This document shows positions 33,463 to 43,080 of a stretch of 64,000 nt of DNA, in pieces. Each line of letters opens with the position of its first letter. Position 1 is the first letter of the stretch. The stretch comes from Streptomyces polyasparticus (GTDB taxonomy: Bacteria > Actinomycetota > Actinomycetes > Streptomycetales > Streptomycetaceae), in assembly GCF_014493765.1 (NCBI RefSeq), contig NZ_JACTVJ010000016.1, positions 124,001-188,000 on the forward strand, given 5' to 3'. The notes under the pieces are model-generated. The model had not been told where the DNA came from, made no database searches, and saw nothing but the letters and a program-made list of their open reading frames with translations. Position numbers and translations under genes: made by a program.

Positions 33463-34956
33463 CTGACTGTCCATCAGCTCAATGAGCTCCTCTTGATCAG
33501 CTCGCTCGTCCTGCTCATCGCCGTCGCCGCGGTACGGATCTCCTCGCGCAGCGGGCTGCCGAGCCTGCTCCTGTATCTGGGCATCGGCATCGCGATAGGC
33601 CAGGACGGGATCTTCAATGTCACCTTCAACAATGCCGAGTTGACCCAGGTCATCGGCTATGCCGCACTTGTGGTGATCCTTGCCGAAGGTGGCCTTGGCA
33701 CCAAGTGGAGGGAAATCAAGCCCGCGTTGCCGGCCGCGATCGTCCTGTCGACCGTGGGTGTGGCGGTCAGCGTGGGAATCACGGCTGCCGGTGCGCACTA
33801 TCTCGTCGGGCTCGACTGGCGCCAGGCGCTGATCATCGGCGCGGTCGTCTCCTCGACCGATGCCGCGGCCGTCTTCTCCGTCCTGCGCAAGGTGCCGCTG
33901 CCCTCGCGCGTGACCGGCGTGCTCGAAGCGGAATCCGGATTCAACGACGCCCCGGTCGTGATCCTCGTCGTGGCGTTCTCCTCCGTGGAGCCGGTGCACG
34001 CCTGGTACGTCCTGGTCGGCGAGATCGCCCTCGAACTCGCGATCGGCGCCGCCATCGGCCTCGCGGTCGGCTTCCTCGGCGCGTGGGGCCTGCGCCATGT
34101 CGCGCTGCCCGCCTCCGGCCTGTACCCGATCGCGGTCATGGCGATCGCGGTCACGGCGTACGCGGCGGGTGCCATCGCGCACGGCTCCGGCTTCCTCGCC
34201 GTCTACCTGGCGGCGATGGTCCTCGGCAACGCCAAGCTGCCGCACTGGCCGGCCACCCGCGGCTTCGCCGACGGGCTCGGCTGGATCGCGCAGATCGGCA
34301 TGTTCGTCCTGCTCGGGCTCCTGGTCACACCGCACAAGCTGCTCGACGACGTCTGGCCGGCGATCCTCATCGGCCTGATCCTGACGATGGTGGCGCGCCC
34401 CCTGGAGGTCGTGCTCAGCCTGCTGCCGTTCAAGATCCCGTGGCGTGAACAGGCCCTGATGAGCTGGGCCGGGCTGCGCGGCGCGGTGCCGATCATTCTG
34501 GCGACCATCCCGATGGTCGCCGAGATCGAGGGCAGCGAGCGGATCTTCAACATCGTCTTCGTGCTCGTGATCGTCTACACGCTCATCCAAGGTCCTACGC
34601 TGCCGTGGCTGGCCAAGGCCCTGAAGCTGGGCGACTCCGGCGAGGCGGCCGACCTGGGCATCGAATCCGCGCCGCTCGAGCGGCTGCGCGGCCATCTGCT
34701 CTCGGTGGCGATCCCGCAGAAGTCCAAGATGCACGGCGTCGAGGTCGCGGAGCTGCGGCTGCCGGCCGGTTCCGCGGTCACCCTCGTCGTACGCGACGGG
34801 AAGTCCTTCGTACCGCTGCCGACGACGGTCCTGCGGCGCGGGGACGAGCTCCTGGTCGTGGCCACGGATCCGGTGCGGGACGCGGCGGAGAAGCGGCTGC
34901 GGGACGTGGGGCAGGGCGGCAAGCTGGCCGGGTGGCTGGGGACGGGGGCGTCCTGA
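33463..34956 (+). CDS. potassium(cation)/proton antiporter, NhaP2/CPA1 type
   Basis: A 497-residue protein if started at CTG 33463, which has GAAAGGA 7 bases upstream and gives the typical TVHQLNELLLISSL N-terminus; TTG 33493 is the next choice. About 12-13 transmembrane helices follow, with the ion-binding FNDAP motif in helix 5-6. The C-terminus (about residues 405-485) is a TrkA_C/RCK_C regulatory domain, as in NhaP2 potassium/proton antiporters. It exports K+ or Na+ in exchange for protons at the membrane. Confidence 0.87.
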   Translation: MTVHQLNELLLISSLVLLIAVAAVRISSRSGLPSLLLYLGIGIAIGQDGIFNVTFNNAELTQVIGYAALVVILAEGGLGTKWREIKPALPAAIVLSTVGVAVSVGITAAGAHYLVGLDWRQALIIGAVVSSTDAAAVFSVLRKVPLPSRVTGVLEAESGFNDAPVVILVVAFSSVEPVHAWYVLVGEIALELAIGAAIGLAVGFLGAWGLRHVALPASGLYPIAVMAIAVTAYAAGAIAHGSGFLAVYLAAMVLGNAKLPHWPATRGFADGLGWIAQIGMFVLLGLLVTPHKLLDDVWPAILIGLILTMVARPLEVVLSLLPFKIPWREQALMSWAGLRGAVPIILATIPMVAEIEGSERIFNIVFVLVIVYTLIQGPTLPWLAKALKLGDSGEAADLGIESAPLERLRGHLLSVAIPQKSKMHGVEVAELRLPAGSAVTLVVRDGKSFVPLPTTVLRRGDELLVVATDPVRDAAEKRLRDVGQGGKLAGWLGTGAS

Positions 34957-35068
34957 GCGGTTGTGCGGGGCGACCTTGAGCGGTTGTGCGGGCCGACCGT
35001 GAGCGGTTGTGCGGGCCGACCGTGAGCGGTTTTGCGGGGCGACCGTGAGCGGTTGTGCGGGCTGACGC
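34954..35068. repeat. 23-bp tandem repeat, about five copies
   Basis: Copies begin at 34954, 34977, 35000, 35023 and 35046 with unit TGAGCGGTTGTGCGGGSCGAC plus two bases. The first copy starts exactly at the antiporter stop codon TGA. The remaining bases to the MFS gene (35069-35320) hold no gene I can see. Confidence 0.9.
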
Positions 35069-35320
35069 GGGTTAACGGCGGACCAATCGCAGGTGGCGGC
35101 TTGCTGCGAGCTCGCATTTACGAGGCGCAGACCGCCTGGACCCCGTACAATGAAGGAATACCGCAAACGAATCACCTCTGTCTGATGCAGAGCTGGCGCG
35201 TTCGCACGGCGGCCGAGGTCCCCCGCAGGGGCCGGGCATCACCGACGATCCCTGCGCACGATGGACAGCTCTCGGCGATGCCACACGGGCCCGCTACCAG
35301 GCAGCAGAAAGGCAAGGACC

Positions 35321-36592
35321 GTGGTGTCCACGGTCAACTCCCGCCCTGGTTACGGCCAGCTTCTGCGCACTCCCGGCGCACTCTCGTTCGTCCTGCCCGG
35401 CTTCGCCGCACGGCAGCCCTTCGCCATGCTCACGATGTCGATCGTGCTCCTCGTGCAGCACACGACCGGCTCGTTCGGCAGCGCGGGCGCCGTCGCCGCT
35501 GTGACGGGTATCTCCATGGCCCTGTTCGCGCCGCAGAGCGGCAAGCTCGCGGACCGCTTCGGACAGTCGGCCGTCCTGATCCCCGGCGTCCTGGTCAACG
35601 CCGTCTCGGTGATCCTGCTCGCCGCCCTGGCCCTGGCCGACGCCCCGCTGTGGGCGCTGTTCCTCGCGGCCGTGCCGGCCGGTGCCTCGGTGCCGCAGGT
35701 CGGCCCGATGGTCCGGGCCCGCTGGGCCTCCGTGCTCGACCGGCCCGACCGCAGGCACCTGCTGCCGACCGCCGCGGCCTTCGAGTCCGTCACCGACGAG
35801 CTCACCTTCGTCGTCGGCCCCGTCCTGTCCACGCTTCTGTGCACCGTCGTCCACCCGGGCGCGGGTCTCGCCGCCCAGGCGGTCCTGACCCTCGCGGGCG
35901 GCCTCCTGTTCGCCGCGCAGCGCGGCACCCAGCCGGCCCGCCACGCGGCCGGCGGCGAGCGTGGCAAGCAGGCCTCCGCCCTGTCGATCCCGGGCGTGCG
36001 CGCCCTGATCGTCGCGATGCTCGGCATCGGCGCCGTCTTCGGCGGCATGCAGGTCTCGCTGACCGCCTTCGCAGAGGAGATCGGCCAGTCCGGTGTGAAC
36101 GGTCTGCTGTACGGGATCTTCGCGGCCGGCAACATGATCGCGGGCATCGCCTGCGGTGCCGTCGCCTGGAAGATCGGGCCGCGGCGCAGGCTGCTGCTCG
36201 GCTACACGGCGCTGACCGCCATGGCCGCCACGCTGTGGACGCTGAACTCGGTCACCCTGTTCGCGATCGTCGGCCTGCTCGTGGGCATGTCGATCGCCCC
36301 GGCCCTGATCACCGCGTTCACGCTGGTCGAGCAGCTCGTGCCGGCCGCCGCCCGCACCGAGGCGTTCACCTGGCTGACGGGTGCGGTCGCCTTCGGGCAG
36401 GCCGCCGCCGTGACGGTGGCCGGACGGCTCGCCGACGCGCATGGCGCGAGCTACGGATTCCTGGTCCCCGCGGTCGCCACCGCACTGGCCCTGCTGACCC
36501 TGTTCGCCCTGCGCGGCAGGCTCGCGCCGGCGTCCAAGGGACGCACCGTGGCACGTGGTGTCGGTCACCGCGCGCTCGCCACGGTGGACTGA
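35321..36592 (+). CDS. MFS transporter, 12 transmembrane helices
   Basis: A 423-residue major facilitator. GTG 35321 (or 35324) follows an AAGGACC site. Twelve hydrophobic segments are visible with the FAPQSGKLADRFGQ loop between helices 2 and 3, the MFS signature. A short positively charged linker (QRGTQPARHAAGGERGKQ) separates the halves. It lies upstream of the CIRCE/zinc-ribbon unit. The transported compound is unknown, possibly a drug or metabolite. Confidence 0.88.
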   Translation: MVSTVNSRPGYGQLLRTPGALSFVLPGFAARQPFAMLTMSIVLLVQHTTGSFGSAGAVAAVTGISMALFAPQSGKLADRFGQSAVLIPGVLVNAVSVILLAALALADAPLWALFLAAVPAGASVPQVGPMVRARWASVLDRPDRRHLLPTAAAFESVTDELTFVVGPVLSTLLCTVVHPGAGLAAQAVLTLAGGLLFAAQRGTQPARHAAGGERGKQASALSIPGVRALIVAMLGIGAVFGGMQVSLTAFAEEIGQSGVNGLLYGIFAAGNMIAGIACGAVAWKIGPRRRLLLGYTALTAMAATLWTLNSVTLFAIVGLLVGMSIAPALITAFTLVEQLVPAAARTEAFTWLTGAVAFGQAAAVTVAGRLADAHGASYGFLVPAVATALALLTLFALRGRLAPASKGRTVARGVGHRALATVD

Positions 36593-36622
36593 TCCCGAGG
36601 AATACGTCACTATGGAACGTCG

Positions 36623-36649
36623 TTAGCACTCATCGAGTGAGAGTGCCAG
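36623..36649. promoter_or_regulatory. CIRCE element (HrcA operator)
   Basis: TTAGCACTC, 9-bp spacer, GAGTGCCAG: the left arm is exact and the right arm matches 7 of 9 positions of the CIRCE consensus. It ends 10 bp before the GTG of the zinc-ribbon gene, overlapping the ribosome site region, which indicates heat-shock control by HrcA. Confidence 0.85.
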
Positions 36650-36659
36650 GAGGAAGCAA

Positions 36660-36983
36660 GTGCCGACGTATCAGTACCAGTGCACCGAGTGCGGCGAAGG
36701 CCTCGAGGCGGTGCAGAAGTTCACCGATGACGCTCTGACCGAGTGCCCGAGCTGCAACGGACGCCTCAAGAAGGTGTTCTCGGCGGTCGGCATCGTGTTC
36801 AAGGGCTCGGGCTTCTACCGCAATGACAGCCGCGGCTCTTCGTCGAGCAGCACGCCGGCGTCGTCGTCCTCGTCTTCGTCCGGCTCGTCGTCCAGCTCTT
36901 CGGCTGCGAAGTCCTCGACGTCGTCCTCGTCTTCGTCTTCCACGACGTCGTCTTCCTCCTCGTCGACGACGTCGGCCGCCTGA
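36660..36983 (+). CDS. FmdB/Ruc-type zinc-ribbon chaperone
   Basis: A 107-residue protein: N-terminal zinc ribbon MPTYQYQCTECGEGLE ... CPSCNG (four Cys), a KVFSAVGIVFKGSGFYRND segment, then a disordered tail of nearly pure Ser and Thr (about residues 59-107). This is the FmdB family; in M. tuberculosis the counterpart Rv0991c (Ruc) is a redox-regulated chaperone under HrcA control and lies beside 5-FCL. The CIRCE site here supports that assignment. GTG start with GGAGGAA upstream. Confidence 0.88.
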   Translation: MPTYQYQCTECGEGLEAVQKFTDDALTECPSCNGRLKKVFSAVGIVFKGSGFYRNDSRGSSSSSTPASSSSSSSGSSSSSSAAKSSTSSSSSSSTTSSSSSSTTSAA

Positions 36984-37010
36984 CGCTTCGCACGTTCCTT
37001 ACGCTTTCGA

Positions 37011-37041
37011 GAACCCCGCTGCCCGACCGGCAGCGGGGTTC
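37011..37041 (+). terminator. Terminator of the zinc-ribbon gene
   Basis: Perfect 13-bp stem GAACCCCGCTGCC / GGCAGCGGGGTTC with a CGACC loop, 27 bp after the stop and 23 bp before the MTA phosphorylase ATG. Confidence 0.88.
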
Positions 37042-37064
37042 TGGCGTATGGCTACGCTGATCAC

Positions 37065-37898
37065 ATGGCGAACGCAGAGATCGGCGTGATCGGTGGCTCC
37101 GGGTTCTACTCCTTCCTGGAGGACGTGACCGAGGTCACGGTCGAGACCCCCTACGGAGCGCCCAGCGACTCCCTCTTCCTCGGCGAGCTCGCCGGCCGGA
37201 CCGTGGCTTTCCTGCCCCGGCACGGCCGCGACCACAAGCTGCCGCCGCACCGCATCAACTACCGCGCGAACCTGTGGGCGCTGCGCTCCGTGGGCGTGCG
37301 CCAGGTGCTCGGCCCGTGCGCCGTCGGCGGGCTGCGGCCCGAGTACGGGCCCGGCACGCTGCTCGTTCCCGACCAGGTCGTGGACCGTACGAAGGCGCGC
37401 GCGCAGACCTTCTTCGACGGGCATCCGCTGCCGGACGGCACGGTGCCGAACGTGGTCCACACGACCTTCGCCGACCCCTACTGCCCGGTGGGCCGCAGTG
37501 CCGCGCTGAAGGCGGCGCGCGGGCGGGACTGGGAGCCGGTGGACGGCGGCACGATGGTCGTGATCGAGGGGCCGCGCTTCTCCACGCGCGCCGAGTCGCA
37601 GTGGCATGCCGCGATGGGCTGGTCGGTGGTCGGCATGACCGGGCACCCGGAGGCGGTGCTCGCCCGTGAACTGGGGCTCTGCTACACGTCGATGTCGCTG
37701 GTGACGGATCTGGACGCCGGTGCGGAGACCGGTGAAGGAGTCTCGCACACCGAGGTGTTGAGGGTGTTCGGGGAGAACGTCGGGCGGCTGCGCGAGGTGC
37801 TCTTCGACGTGGTGGGCGCGCTGCCGGAGACCTCGGCGCGGGACTGCCTGTGCACGCATGCGCATGACGGGTGGGATCTGGGGATCGAGCTGCCGTGA
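37065..37898 (+). CDS. mtnP: S-methyl-5'-thioadenosine phosphorylase
   Basis: A 277-residue purine nucleoside phosphorylase-family enzyme: IGVIGGSGFY (phosphate loop), FLPRHGRDHKLPPHRINYRANLWAL (MTAP signature), EGPRFSTRAESQWH and GMTGHPEAVLARELGLCY. It splits 5'-methylthioadenosine to adenine and methylthioribose-1-phosphate for methionine salvage. Length normal. ATG start; a terminator lies just upstream. Confidence 0.93.
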   Translation: MANAEIGVIGGSGFYSFLEDVTEVTVETPYGAPSDSLFLGELAGRTVAFLPRHGRDHKLPPHRINYRANLWALRSVGVRQVLGPCAVGGLRPEYGPGTLLVPDQVVDRTKARAQTFFDGHPLPDGTVPNVVHTTFADPYCPVGRSAALKAARGRDWEPVDGGTMVVIEGPRFSTRAESQWHAAMGWSVVGMTGHPEAVLARELGLCYTSMSLVTDLDAGAETGEGVSHTEVLRVFGENVGRLREVLFDVVGALPETSARDCLCTHAHDGWDLGIELP

Positions 37899-37905
37899 GG
37901 AGCGG

Positions 37906-38006
37906 GGCTGGACGGTCCCTCCCGCGCGGGGGCTGGACGGTCCCTCCCACGCGGGGGCTGGACGGTCCCTCCCACGCGGGGGCCGGACAGTCCCCTCCCA
38001 CCCGGG
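37906..38006. repeat. 25-bp tandem repeat, four copies
   Basis: Copies start at 37906, 37931, 37956 and 37981 with unit GGCTGGACGGTCCCTCCCACG plus CGGG; the last copy is degenerate. It begins 7 bp after the mtnP stop. The following bases to 38192 hold no clear gene. Confidence 0.9.
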
Positions 38007-38192
38007 GGCCGAAGCCCTTTCCAGGCTATCGGCGCACCCGGCGAGGTGCGGCTCGGTGTCACCTGAACTCCTCGTTCGGATGAGCGAGTTGTCCACAGGC
38101 CGGTGGTTGTCCACAGGGCTCGGCGGGATTGCGGCGATGCGGGGATCGTGAGGGGCGTTCGACGACGTCCCTCACGTCAGGCGGTGATCCCT

Positions 38193-38789
38193 GTGTCCAC
38201 CACTCGTCCCCTTCCGCACTCCTCTCTGCCCGGCTCCCTCCACCCCTCTCTGTCCGGCTCCCCCCGCTCCTCTCTGCCCGGCTCCCCCTCCCCCGCTGTC
38301 CCCGCGCCGGTCGTGCCCGCGCCCGCATGCGACGTTCCGCACTTCTCCCCTCTTCATGTACGGGGCGCAAGCCCGCGGTTGAGGAGGGCGCTGCGGCGGC
38401 GCAGACGTACCCTCGCGGCCGGACTCGCGGTCGCCGCGGCGACGCTGGCGCTCGGCGGGCGGGAGTCCGGTGACCCGGCGGCGGATGCCGGGGCCGTCCC
38501 TGCCCCTGCCGCCCGGCCCGTCGAGCTGGTCTCGGCTCCCGTACGTATCGCCGATGCCAGGGCCGTACGCCTGCTCGAGCCGGGCGACCGGGTCGATGTG
38601 GTGGCCGCGGGCGAACACGGTGAGCGGGCCCGGGTCGTGGCGGCGGACGCACGCGTGGCCCAGGTTCCCGAGGCGGCGGAAGAGGGCCTCGACGGCGGGG
38701 CGTTGGTGGTCCTCGAGGTCACGCGGTCCGTGTCCACCGCTCTCGTGGGGGCCGGCGCGGGCACACCGCTCGCGGTGACGCTGCGATGA
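38193..38789 (+). CDS. SAF domain / RcpC-CpaB-like protein
   Basis: From GTG 38193 the protein has 198 residues: a Pro/Ser-rich N-terminus, an Arg-rich patch followed by one hydrophobic helix (LAAGLAVAAATLALGG), and a SAF-like beta domain (PVRIADARAVRLLEPGDRVDVVAA) as in CpaB/RcpC of Flp pilus systems. It sits just upstream of mscL, as is common in Streptomyces. The start is uncertain; GTG 38184 is also in frame. No other pilus genes are nearby, so a pilus role is doubtful. Confidence 0.72.
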   Translation: MSTTRPLPHSSLPGSLHPSLSGSPRSSLPGSPSPAVPAPVVPAPACDVPHFSPLHVRGASPRLRRALRRRRRTLAAGLAVAAATLALGGRESGDPAADAGAVPAPAARPVELVSAPVRIADARAVRLLEPGDRVDVVAAGEHGERARVVAADARVAQVPEAAEEGLDGGALVVLEVTRSVSTALVGAGAGTPLAVTLR

Positions 38790-38927
38790 GTGCGCCGCTG
38801 CGCACGCGCGGCCGTTCCTCAACTCACCTGTTCGTGTGCATGGATTGGACGCCGCTTCGGCCTGCTGTGCCTAATGGCAGCTTCAGTTTCCCCAGCTTCC
38901 ATTGCACATGCGACGAAAGGCTCAACC

Positions 38928-39401
38928 GTGAGCGAGGAGAAGAAGCCGAGTCTGCTCGAAGGCTTCAAGGCGTTCCTGATGCGCGGGAATGTGGTCGATC
39001 TGGCGGTCGCGGTCGTCATCGGTGCCGCGTTCACCAACATCGTGAACTCCGTGGTGAAGGGCGTCATCAACCCGCTGGTCGGCGCGTTCGGCACGAAGGA
39101 TCTCGACAAGTACAGCTCGTGCCTGAAGGACCCGTGCAGCGTGAACGCCGCGGGCGAGCCCGAAGGCATCCTGATCATGTGGGGCTCGGTGCTCAGCGCC
39201 GTCCTGAGCTTCCTGATCACCGCCGCGGTCGTCTACTTCCTGATGGTGCTGCCCATGGCGAAGTACCTGGCCAAGGTGGAGCAGCGGCGCAAGGCGAAGG
39301 AAGGCGTCCAGGAGACGATGGAGATCACCGAGCTCGAGGTGCTCAAGGAGATCCGCGACGCCGTGGTGGCGCAGCGGGGTCCGGGGCAGCGCGAGCAGTA
39401 A
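38928..39401 (+). CDS. mscL: large-conductance mechanosensitive channel MscL
   Basis: A 157-residue MscL: GFKAFLMRGNVVDLAVAVVIGAAFTNIVNSVVKGVI is the first helix with the hydrophobic gate, an extracellular loop with two Cys (SSCLKDPC) follows, then the second helix LSFLITAAVVYFLMVLPM and a charged cytoplasmic bundle. It opens on hypo-osmotic shock. GTG start with GAAAGG 7 bases upstream. A 138-bp gap to the SAF gene has no gene. Confidence 0.94.
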   Translation: MSEEKKPSLLEGFKAFLMRGNVVDLAVAVVIGAAFTNIVNSVVKGVINPLVGAFGTKDLDKYSSCLKDPCSVNAAGEPEGILIMWGSVLSAVLSFLITAAVVYFLMVLPMAKYLAKVEQRRKAKEGVQETMEITELEVLKEIRDAVVAQRGPGQREQ

Positions 39402-39459
39402 GGCGCAGCCCGGGCGGTCGGCTGCGGTGGGGTGGTCGGCTGCGGTGGGGCGGCCGCCC

Positions 39460-39660
39460 TCAGATGTGGTGGGGCGGCTTCTCGTCGAGGAAGCGTGCGA
39501 GGTCCGCGGCGCTGTCGCCGCTCCCCGCCGGCCGCTCGCCCCAGCCCCGGTCCGTGTCGTCGGACGACTGCTGGTCGAGCGGGTCGTCGAAGATCAGCGC
39601 AGGCTTGGGCTTCGGCTGCTCGGGGCGCTCGTCGTCGCCGGGCTTCGGGGCGGTGCTCAT
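39460..39660 (-). CDS. small conserved hypothetical protein, 66 aa
   Basis: ATG 39660 gives a charged protein (ALIFDDPLDQQSSDDTDRGWGE then SAADLARFLDEKPP), probably largely disordered with a C-terminal helix. The start excludes an upstream extension that translates the 27-bp repeat. It is convergent with mscL. No family function recognised. Confidence 0.6.
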   Translation of the reverse strand: MSTAPKPGDDERPEQPKPKPALIFDDPLDQQSSDDTDRGWGERPAGSGDSAADLARFLDEKPPHHI

Positions 39661-39688
39661 GCGTCCAGGGTACGTCCGGTGCGCGGGG

Positions 39689-39769
39689 CGACCCACTTCG
39701 TACGGCAGAGGCCGGCGACCCACTCCGTACGGCCTCGGCCGGCGACCCACTCCGTACGGCCGCGGCCGG
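39689..39769. repeat. 27-bp tandem repeat, three copies
   Basis: Copies at 39689, 39716 and 39743 with unit beginning CGACCCACTCCGTACGGCC, between the small hypothetical gene and the pflA stop codon. Confidence 0.9.
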
Positions 39770-40618
39770 TCAGACGGCCTTGAGGCCGTGGGCCTCGAAG
39801 ATCCGCTTGGCCGCGGCGACCTGCTCGGGCGTCGGCGAGGGGGTGTCGGCCAGCGTGAACGGCATGTTCAGGGCCTCCCACTTGGACTGGCCCAGCTTGT
39901 GGAAGGGCAGCACGTCCACGCGCGAGACATTGCCGAGGGAGCCGGCGAAGGCGGCGACGCCCTCGATGTTGGCCGGGTCGTCGGTCAGGCCGGGTACGAG
40001 CACGAAGCGGACGTGCACCTCCTTGCCGAGGTCGGCGAGGCGGTGTGCGAAGTCGAGGGTGGGCTGCAGCTCGCGCGCCGTGACCTTCTTGTAGGTCTCG
40101 CGGTCCCAGGACTTGATGTCGAGCAGCACGAGATCGATGTCGCGCAGCATCGCGTCGGTCGCGCGGGCACCGAGGAAGCCCGAGGTGTCGAGGGCGGTGT
40201 GCAGGCCGAGTTCGTGCTTCATCCGGTGGAAGAGCTCACCGGCGAAGACCGGCTGGAGGAGCGGTTCGCCGCCGGAGATGGTGGCGCCGCCGCCCGAGGC
40301 CTTGATGAAGGTCGTGTACTTGCGCGCCTCGGCGATCACGTCGTCGGCCGATGTGCGCTTTCCGTTGCGCATCTTCATCGTGTCGGGGTTGTGGCAGTAC
40401 AGGCAGGCCAGGGGGCAGCCGGCCAGGAAGGTCACAAAGCGCGTGCCGGGGCCGTCGACACCGGTCGAGAGGTCCCAGGAGTGCACCGAGCCCTCGATGG
40501 GACGGTGCGTGGCGGCTGCGGCGGGAGTCGTCGGCAGGCTCGTCGTGCTGTGCTCACCGGTCCGTTCGCCGGCGTCCGGCGCTCCGACGGGGATGTCCTT
40601 GCCGATCAGCACTGTCAT
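39770..40618 (-). CDS. pflA: pyruvate formate-lyase activating enzyme
   Basis: A 282-residue radical-SAM glycyl-radical activase. CPLACLYC gives the CxxxCxxC iron-sulfur motif at about residues 68-75, and GGGATISGGEPLLQP the SAM-binding region. It uses S-adenosylmethionine to make the glycyl radical on PFL. A ~35-residue N-terminal extension precedes the domain. It lies 147 bp downstream of pflB on the same strand; both would be made without oxygen. Such genes are unusual in Streptomyces. Confidence 0.94.
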   Translation of the reverse strand: MTVLIGKDIPVGAPDAGERTGEHSTTSLPTTPAAAATHRPIEGSVHSWDLSTGVDGPGTRFVTFLAGCPLACLYCHNPDTMKMRNGKRTSADDVIAEARKYTTFIKASGGGATISGGEPLLQPVFAGELFHRMKHELGLHTALDTSGFLGARATDAMLRDIDLVLLDIKSWDRETYKKVTARELQPTLDFAHRLADLGKEVHVRFVLVPGLTDDPANIEGVAAFAGSLGNVSRVDVLPFHKLGQSKWEALNMPFTLADTPSPTPEQVAAAKRIFEAHGLKAV

Positions 40619-40765
40619 GGCACAACTCCCGGATGGCAGAAGCGGGTTGGTGATCGCGGCTCCCGGGCCCGGAGTGAGGGCCCGGGCCCGGGGCCGCGAG
40701 TCGGGGGTGGCTCACCGGTGCGGCGAGCCGGAGGTCCGGCGCGCGGTGCGCGCCGGACCGGGGGC

Positions 40766-43036
40766 TCAGAGCGAGCCGTGGAAGGTGCGGTTGAGCACGT
40801 CGAGCTGCTGCTCGCGGGTCAGGCGGACGAAGTTGACCGCGTAACCCGAGACCCGGATGGTCAGCTGCGGGTAGTTCTCCGGGTGCTCCATGGCGTCCTC
40901 GAGAACGGCCCGGTTGAGGACGTTCACGTTCATGTGGAAACCGTCGGAGGCCATGTAGCCGTCGAGCACGCCCGCCAGGTTCTTGATCCGCTCCTCGGGG
41001 GTGCGGCCCAGACCGTCGGGGGTGACGGTGTTGGTCAGCGAGATGCCGTCCTCGGCGTCCTCGTACGGGAGCTTCGCCACCGACATCGCCGAGGCGATGT
41101 AGCCGTGGGTGTCACGGCCGTTCATCGGGTTGGCGCCCGGCGAGAAGGGCTCGCCCGCGCGGCGGCCGTCGGGGGTGTTGCCGGTCTTCTTGCCGTAGAC
41201 CACGTTCGAGGTGATGGTCAGCACCGACTGGGTGTGCTCGGCCTCGCGGTAGGTCGGGTGCTTGCGCACCTTCTTCATGAACTCCTCGACCAGCCACACG
41301 GCGATCGAGTCGACCTCGTCGTCGTTGTTGCCGTACGCCGGGTAGTCGCCCTCGATGGTGTAGTCGGTGGCGAGACCGGTCTCGTCGCGGTGGACGGTGA
41401 CCTTGGCGTTCTTGATGGCCGACAGGGAGTCCGCGGCGACCGAGAGGCCGGCGATGCCGCAGGCCATGGTGCGGCGCACGTCGCGGTCGTGCAGCGCCAT
41501 CTCGATGCGCTCGTAGGCGTACTTGTCGTGCATGTAGTGGATGACGTTCAGCGAGTGGACGTAGACGTTCGCCAGCCACTCCATCTGCTCGTCGAACTTC
41601 CGCATGACCTCGTCGTAGTCGAGGACCTCGGAGGTGATCGCGCCGGTGTCCGGGCCGACCTGGGCGCCGGACTTCTCGTCGCGGCCGCCGTTGATCGCGT
41701 AGAGGAGGGTCTTGGCGACGTTCACGCGGGCGCCGAAGAACTGCATCTGCTTGCCGACCGGCATCGCCGAGACACAGCAGGCGATGGCGGTGTCGTCGCC
41801 GAAGCGCGGGCGCATCAGCTCGTCGGACTCGTACTGCACCGAGGAGGTGTCGATCGAGACCTTGGCGCAGAACTCCTTGAAGCCCTGCGGCAGCTGGGGC
41901 GACCAGAAGACCGTCATGTTCGGCTCGGGGGCCGGGCCGAGGTTGTAGAGGGTCTGCAGGTAGCGGAAGGAGGTCTTGGTGACCAGCGGACGGCCGTCCT
42001 CGCCCATACCGGCGATCGACTCGGTGACCCAGGTCGGGTCGCCGGAGAACAGCTGGTCGTACTCCGGGGTGCGCAGGAAGCGCACGATGCGGAGCTTGAT
42101 GATGAAGTCGTCGACGAGCTCCTGGGCCTGCTCCTCGGTGAGGATGCCGGCCTCGATGTCACGCTGCAGGTAGACGTCGACGAAGGTGGAGGTGCGGCCG
42201 AGGGACATGGCCGCGCCGTTCTGCTCCTTCACGGCGGCGAGGTACGCGAAGTACAGCCACTGGATGGCCTCGCGGCCCGTCCTGGCGGGGGCGGAGATGT
42301 CGTAGCCGTAGGACTGCGCCATCTGCTTCAGCTCGCCGAGCGCGCGGATCTGCTCCGAGAGCTCCTCGCGCAGCCGGATGGTCTCCTCGAGCGAACGGTT
42401 GCCCGCGGGAAGGACGTTGAGCTCTTCCTTCTCCTGCTTCTTGAACTCGATGAGGCGGTCGACACCGTAGAGGGCCACGCGGCGGTAGTCGCCGATGATG
42501 CGGCCGCGGCCGTAGGCGTCCGGCAGACCGGTGACGATGCCGGCCTTGCGGGCCGCGCGGATCTCGGGGGTGTACGCGTCGAAGACACCGGCGTTGTGGG
42601 TCTTGCGGTACTCGGTGAAGACCTTCTCGAGCTCCTCGGAGACCGGGTAGCCGTAGGTCTCCAGGGCGCCGGCCACCATGCGCCAGCCGCCGTACGGCAT
42701 GATCGCGCGCTTGAGCGGGGCGTCCGTCTGCAGACCGACGATCAGGTCCTTGTCGCGGTCGATGTAGCCCGGGGCGTGCGAGGTGATCGTCGACGGGATG
42801 TCGTACGCGACGTCGTAGACGCCCTTCTCGCGCTCCTCGGGGAACTTGTCCGTGATGGCCTTCCACACGGCGGTGGTGCGCTCGGTGGGGCCCGCGAGGA
42901 ACGTGTCGTCGCCCTCGTACGGCGTGTAGTTCTGCTGGATGAAGTCACGGACATCGATGGCGTCGCGCCACAGCCCGCCCTTGAAGCCGTCCCAGGCCTC
43001 GCCGTTAACCGTTGCTTCCGCAGGAGCTGCAGTCAT
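40766..43036 (-). CDS. pflB: pyruvate formate-lyase (formate C-acetyltransferase)
   Basis: A 756-residue glycyl radical enzyme with the adjacent catalytic Cys pair IACCVSAM (about residue 420) and the C-terminal radical loop [10 protein letters not shown] (about 732-741). Length matches E. coli PflB. It converts pyruvate and CoA to acetyl-CoA and formate anaerobically. The upstream region carries a Rex operator, so transcription should follow the NADH/NAD+ ratio. Intact and in operon with pflA. Confidence 0.96.
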   Translation of the reverse strand: MTAAPAEATVNGEAWDGFKGGLWRDAIDVRDFIQQNYTPYEGDDTFLAGPTERTTAVWKAITDKFPEEREKGVYDVAYDIPSTITSHAPGYIDRDKDLIVGLQTDAPLKRAIMPYGGWRMVAGALETYGYPVSEELEKVFTEYRKTHNAGVFDAYTPEIRAARKAGIVTGLPDAYGRGRIIGDYRRVALYGVDRLIEFKKQEKEELNVLPAGNRSLEETIRLREELSEQIRALGELKQMAQSYGYDISAPARTGREAIQWLYFAYLAAVKEQNGAAMSLGRTSTFVDVYLQRDIEAGILTEEQAQELVDDFIIKLRIVRFLRTPEYDQLFSGDPTWVTESIAGMGEDGRPLVTKTSFRYLQTLYNLGPAPEPNMTVFWSPQLPQGFKEFCAKVSIDTSSVQYESDELMRPRFGDDTAIACCVSAMPVGKQMQFFGARVNVAKTLLYAINGGRDEKSGAQVGPDTGAITSEVLDYDEVMRKFDEQMEWLANVYVHSLNVIHYMHDKYAYERIEMALHDRDVRRTMACGIAGLSVAADSLSAIKNAKVTVHRDETGLATDYTIEGDYPAYGNNDDEVDSIAVWLVEEFMKKVRKHPTYREAEHTQSVLTITSNVVYGKKTGNTPDGRRAGEPFSPGANPMNGRDTHGYIASAMSVAKLPYEDAEDGISLTNTVTPDGLGRTPEERIKNLAGVLDGYMASDGFHMNVNVLNRAVLEDAMEHPENYPQLTIRVSGYAVNFVRLTREQQLDVLNRTFHGSL

Positions 43037-43080
43037 GGCCGCACCTTCCGAATTGCCGCGTCATTGCTTACTCACCATTG

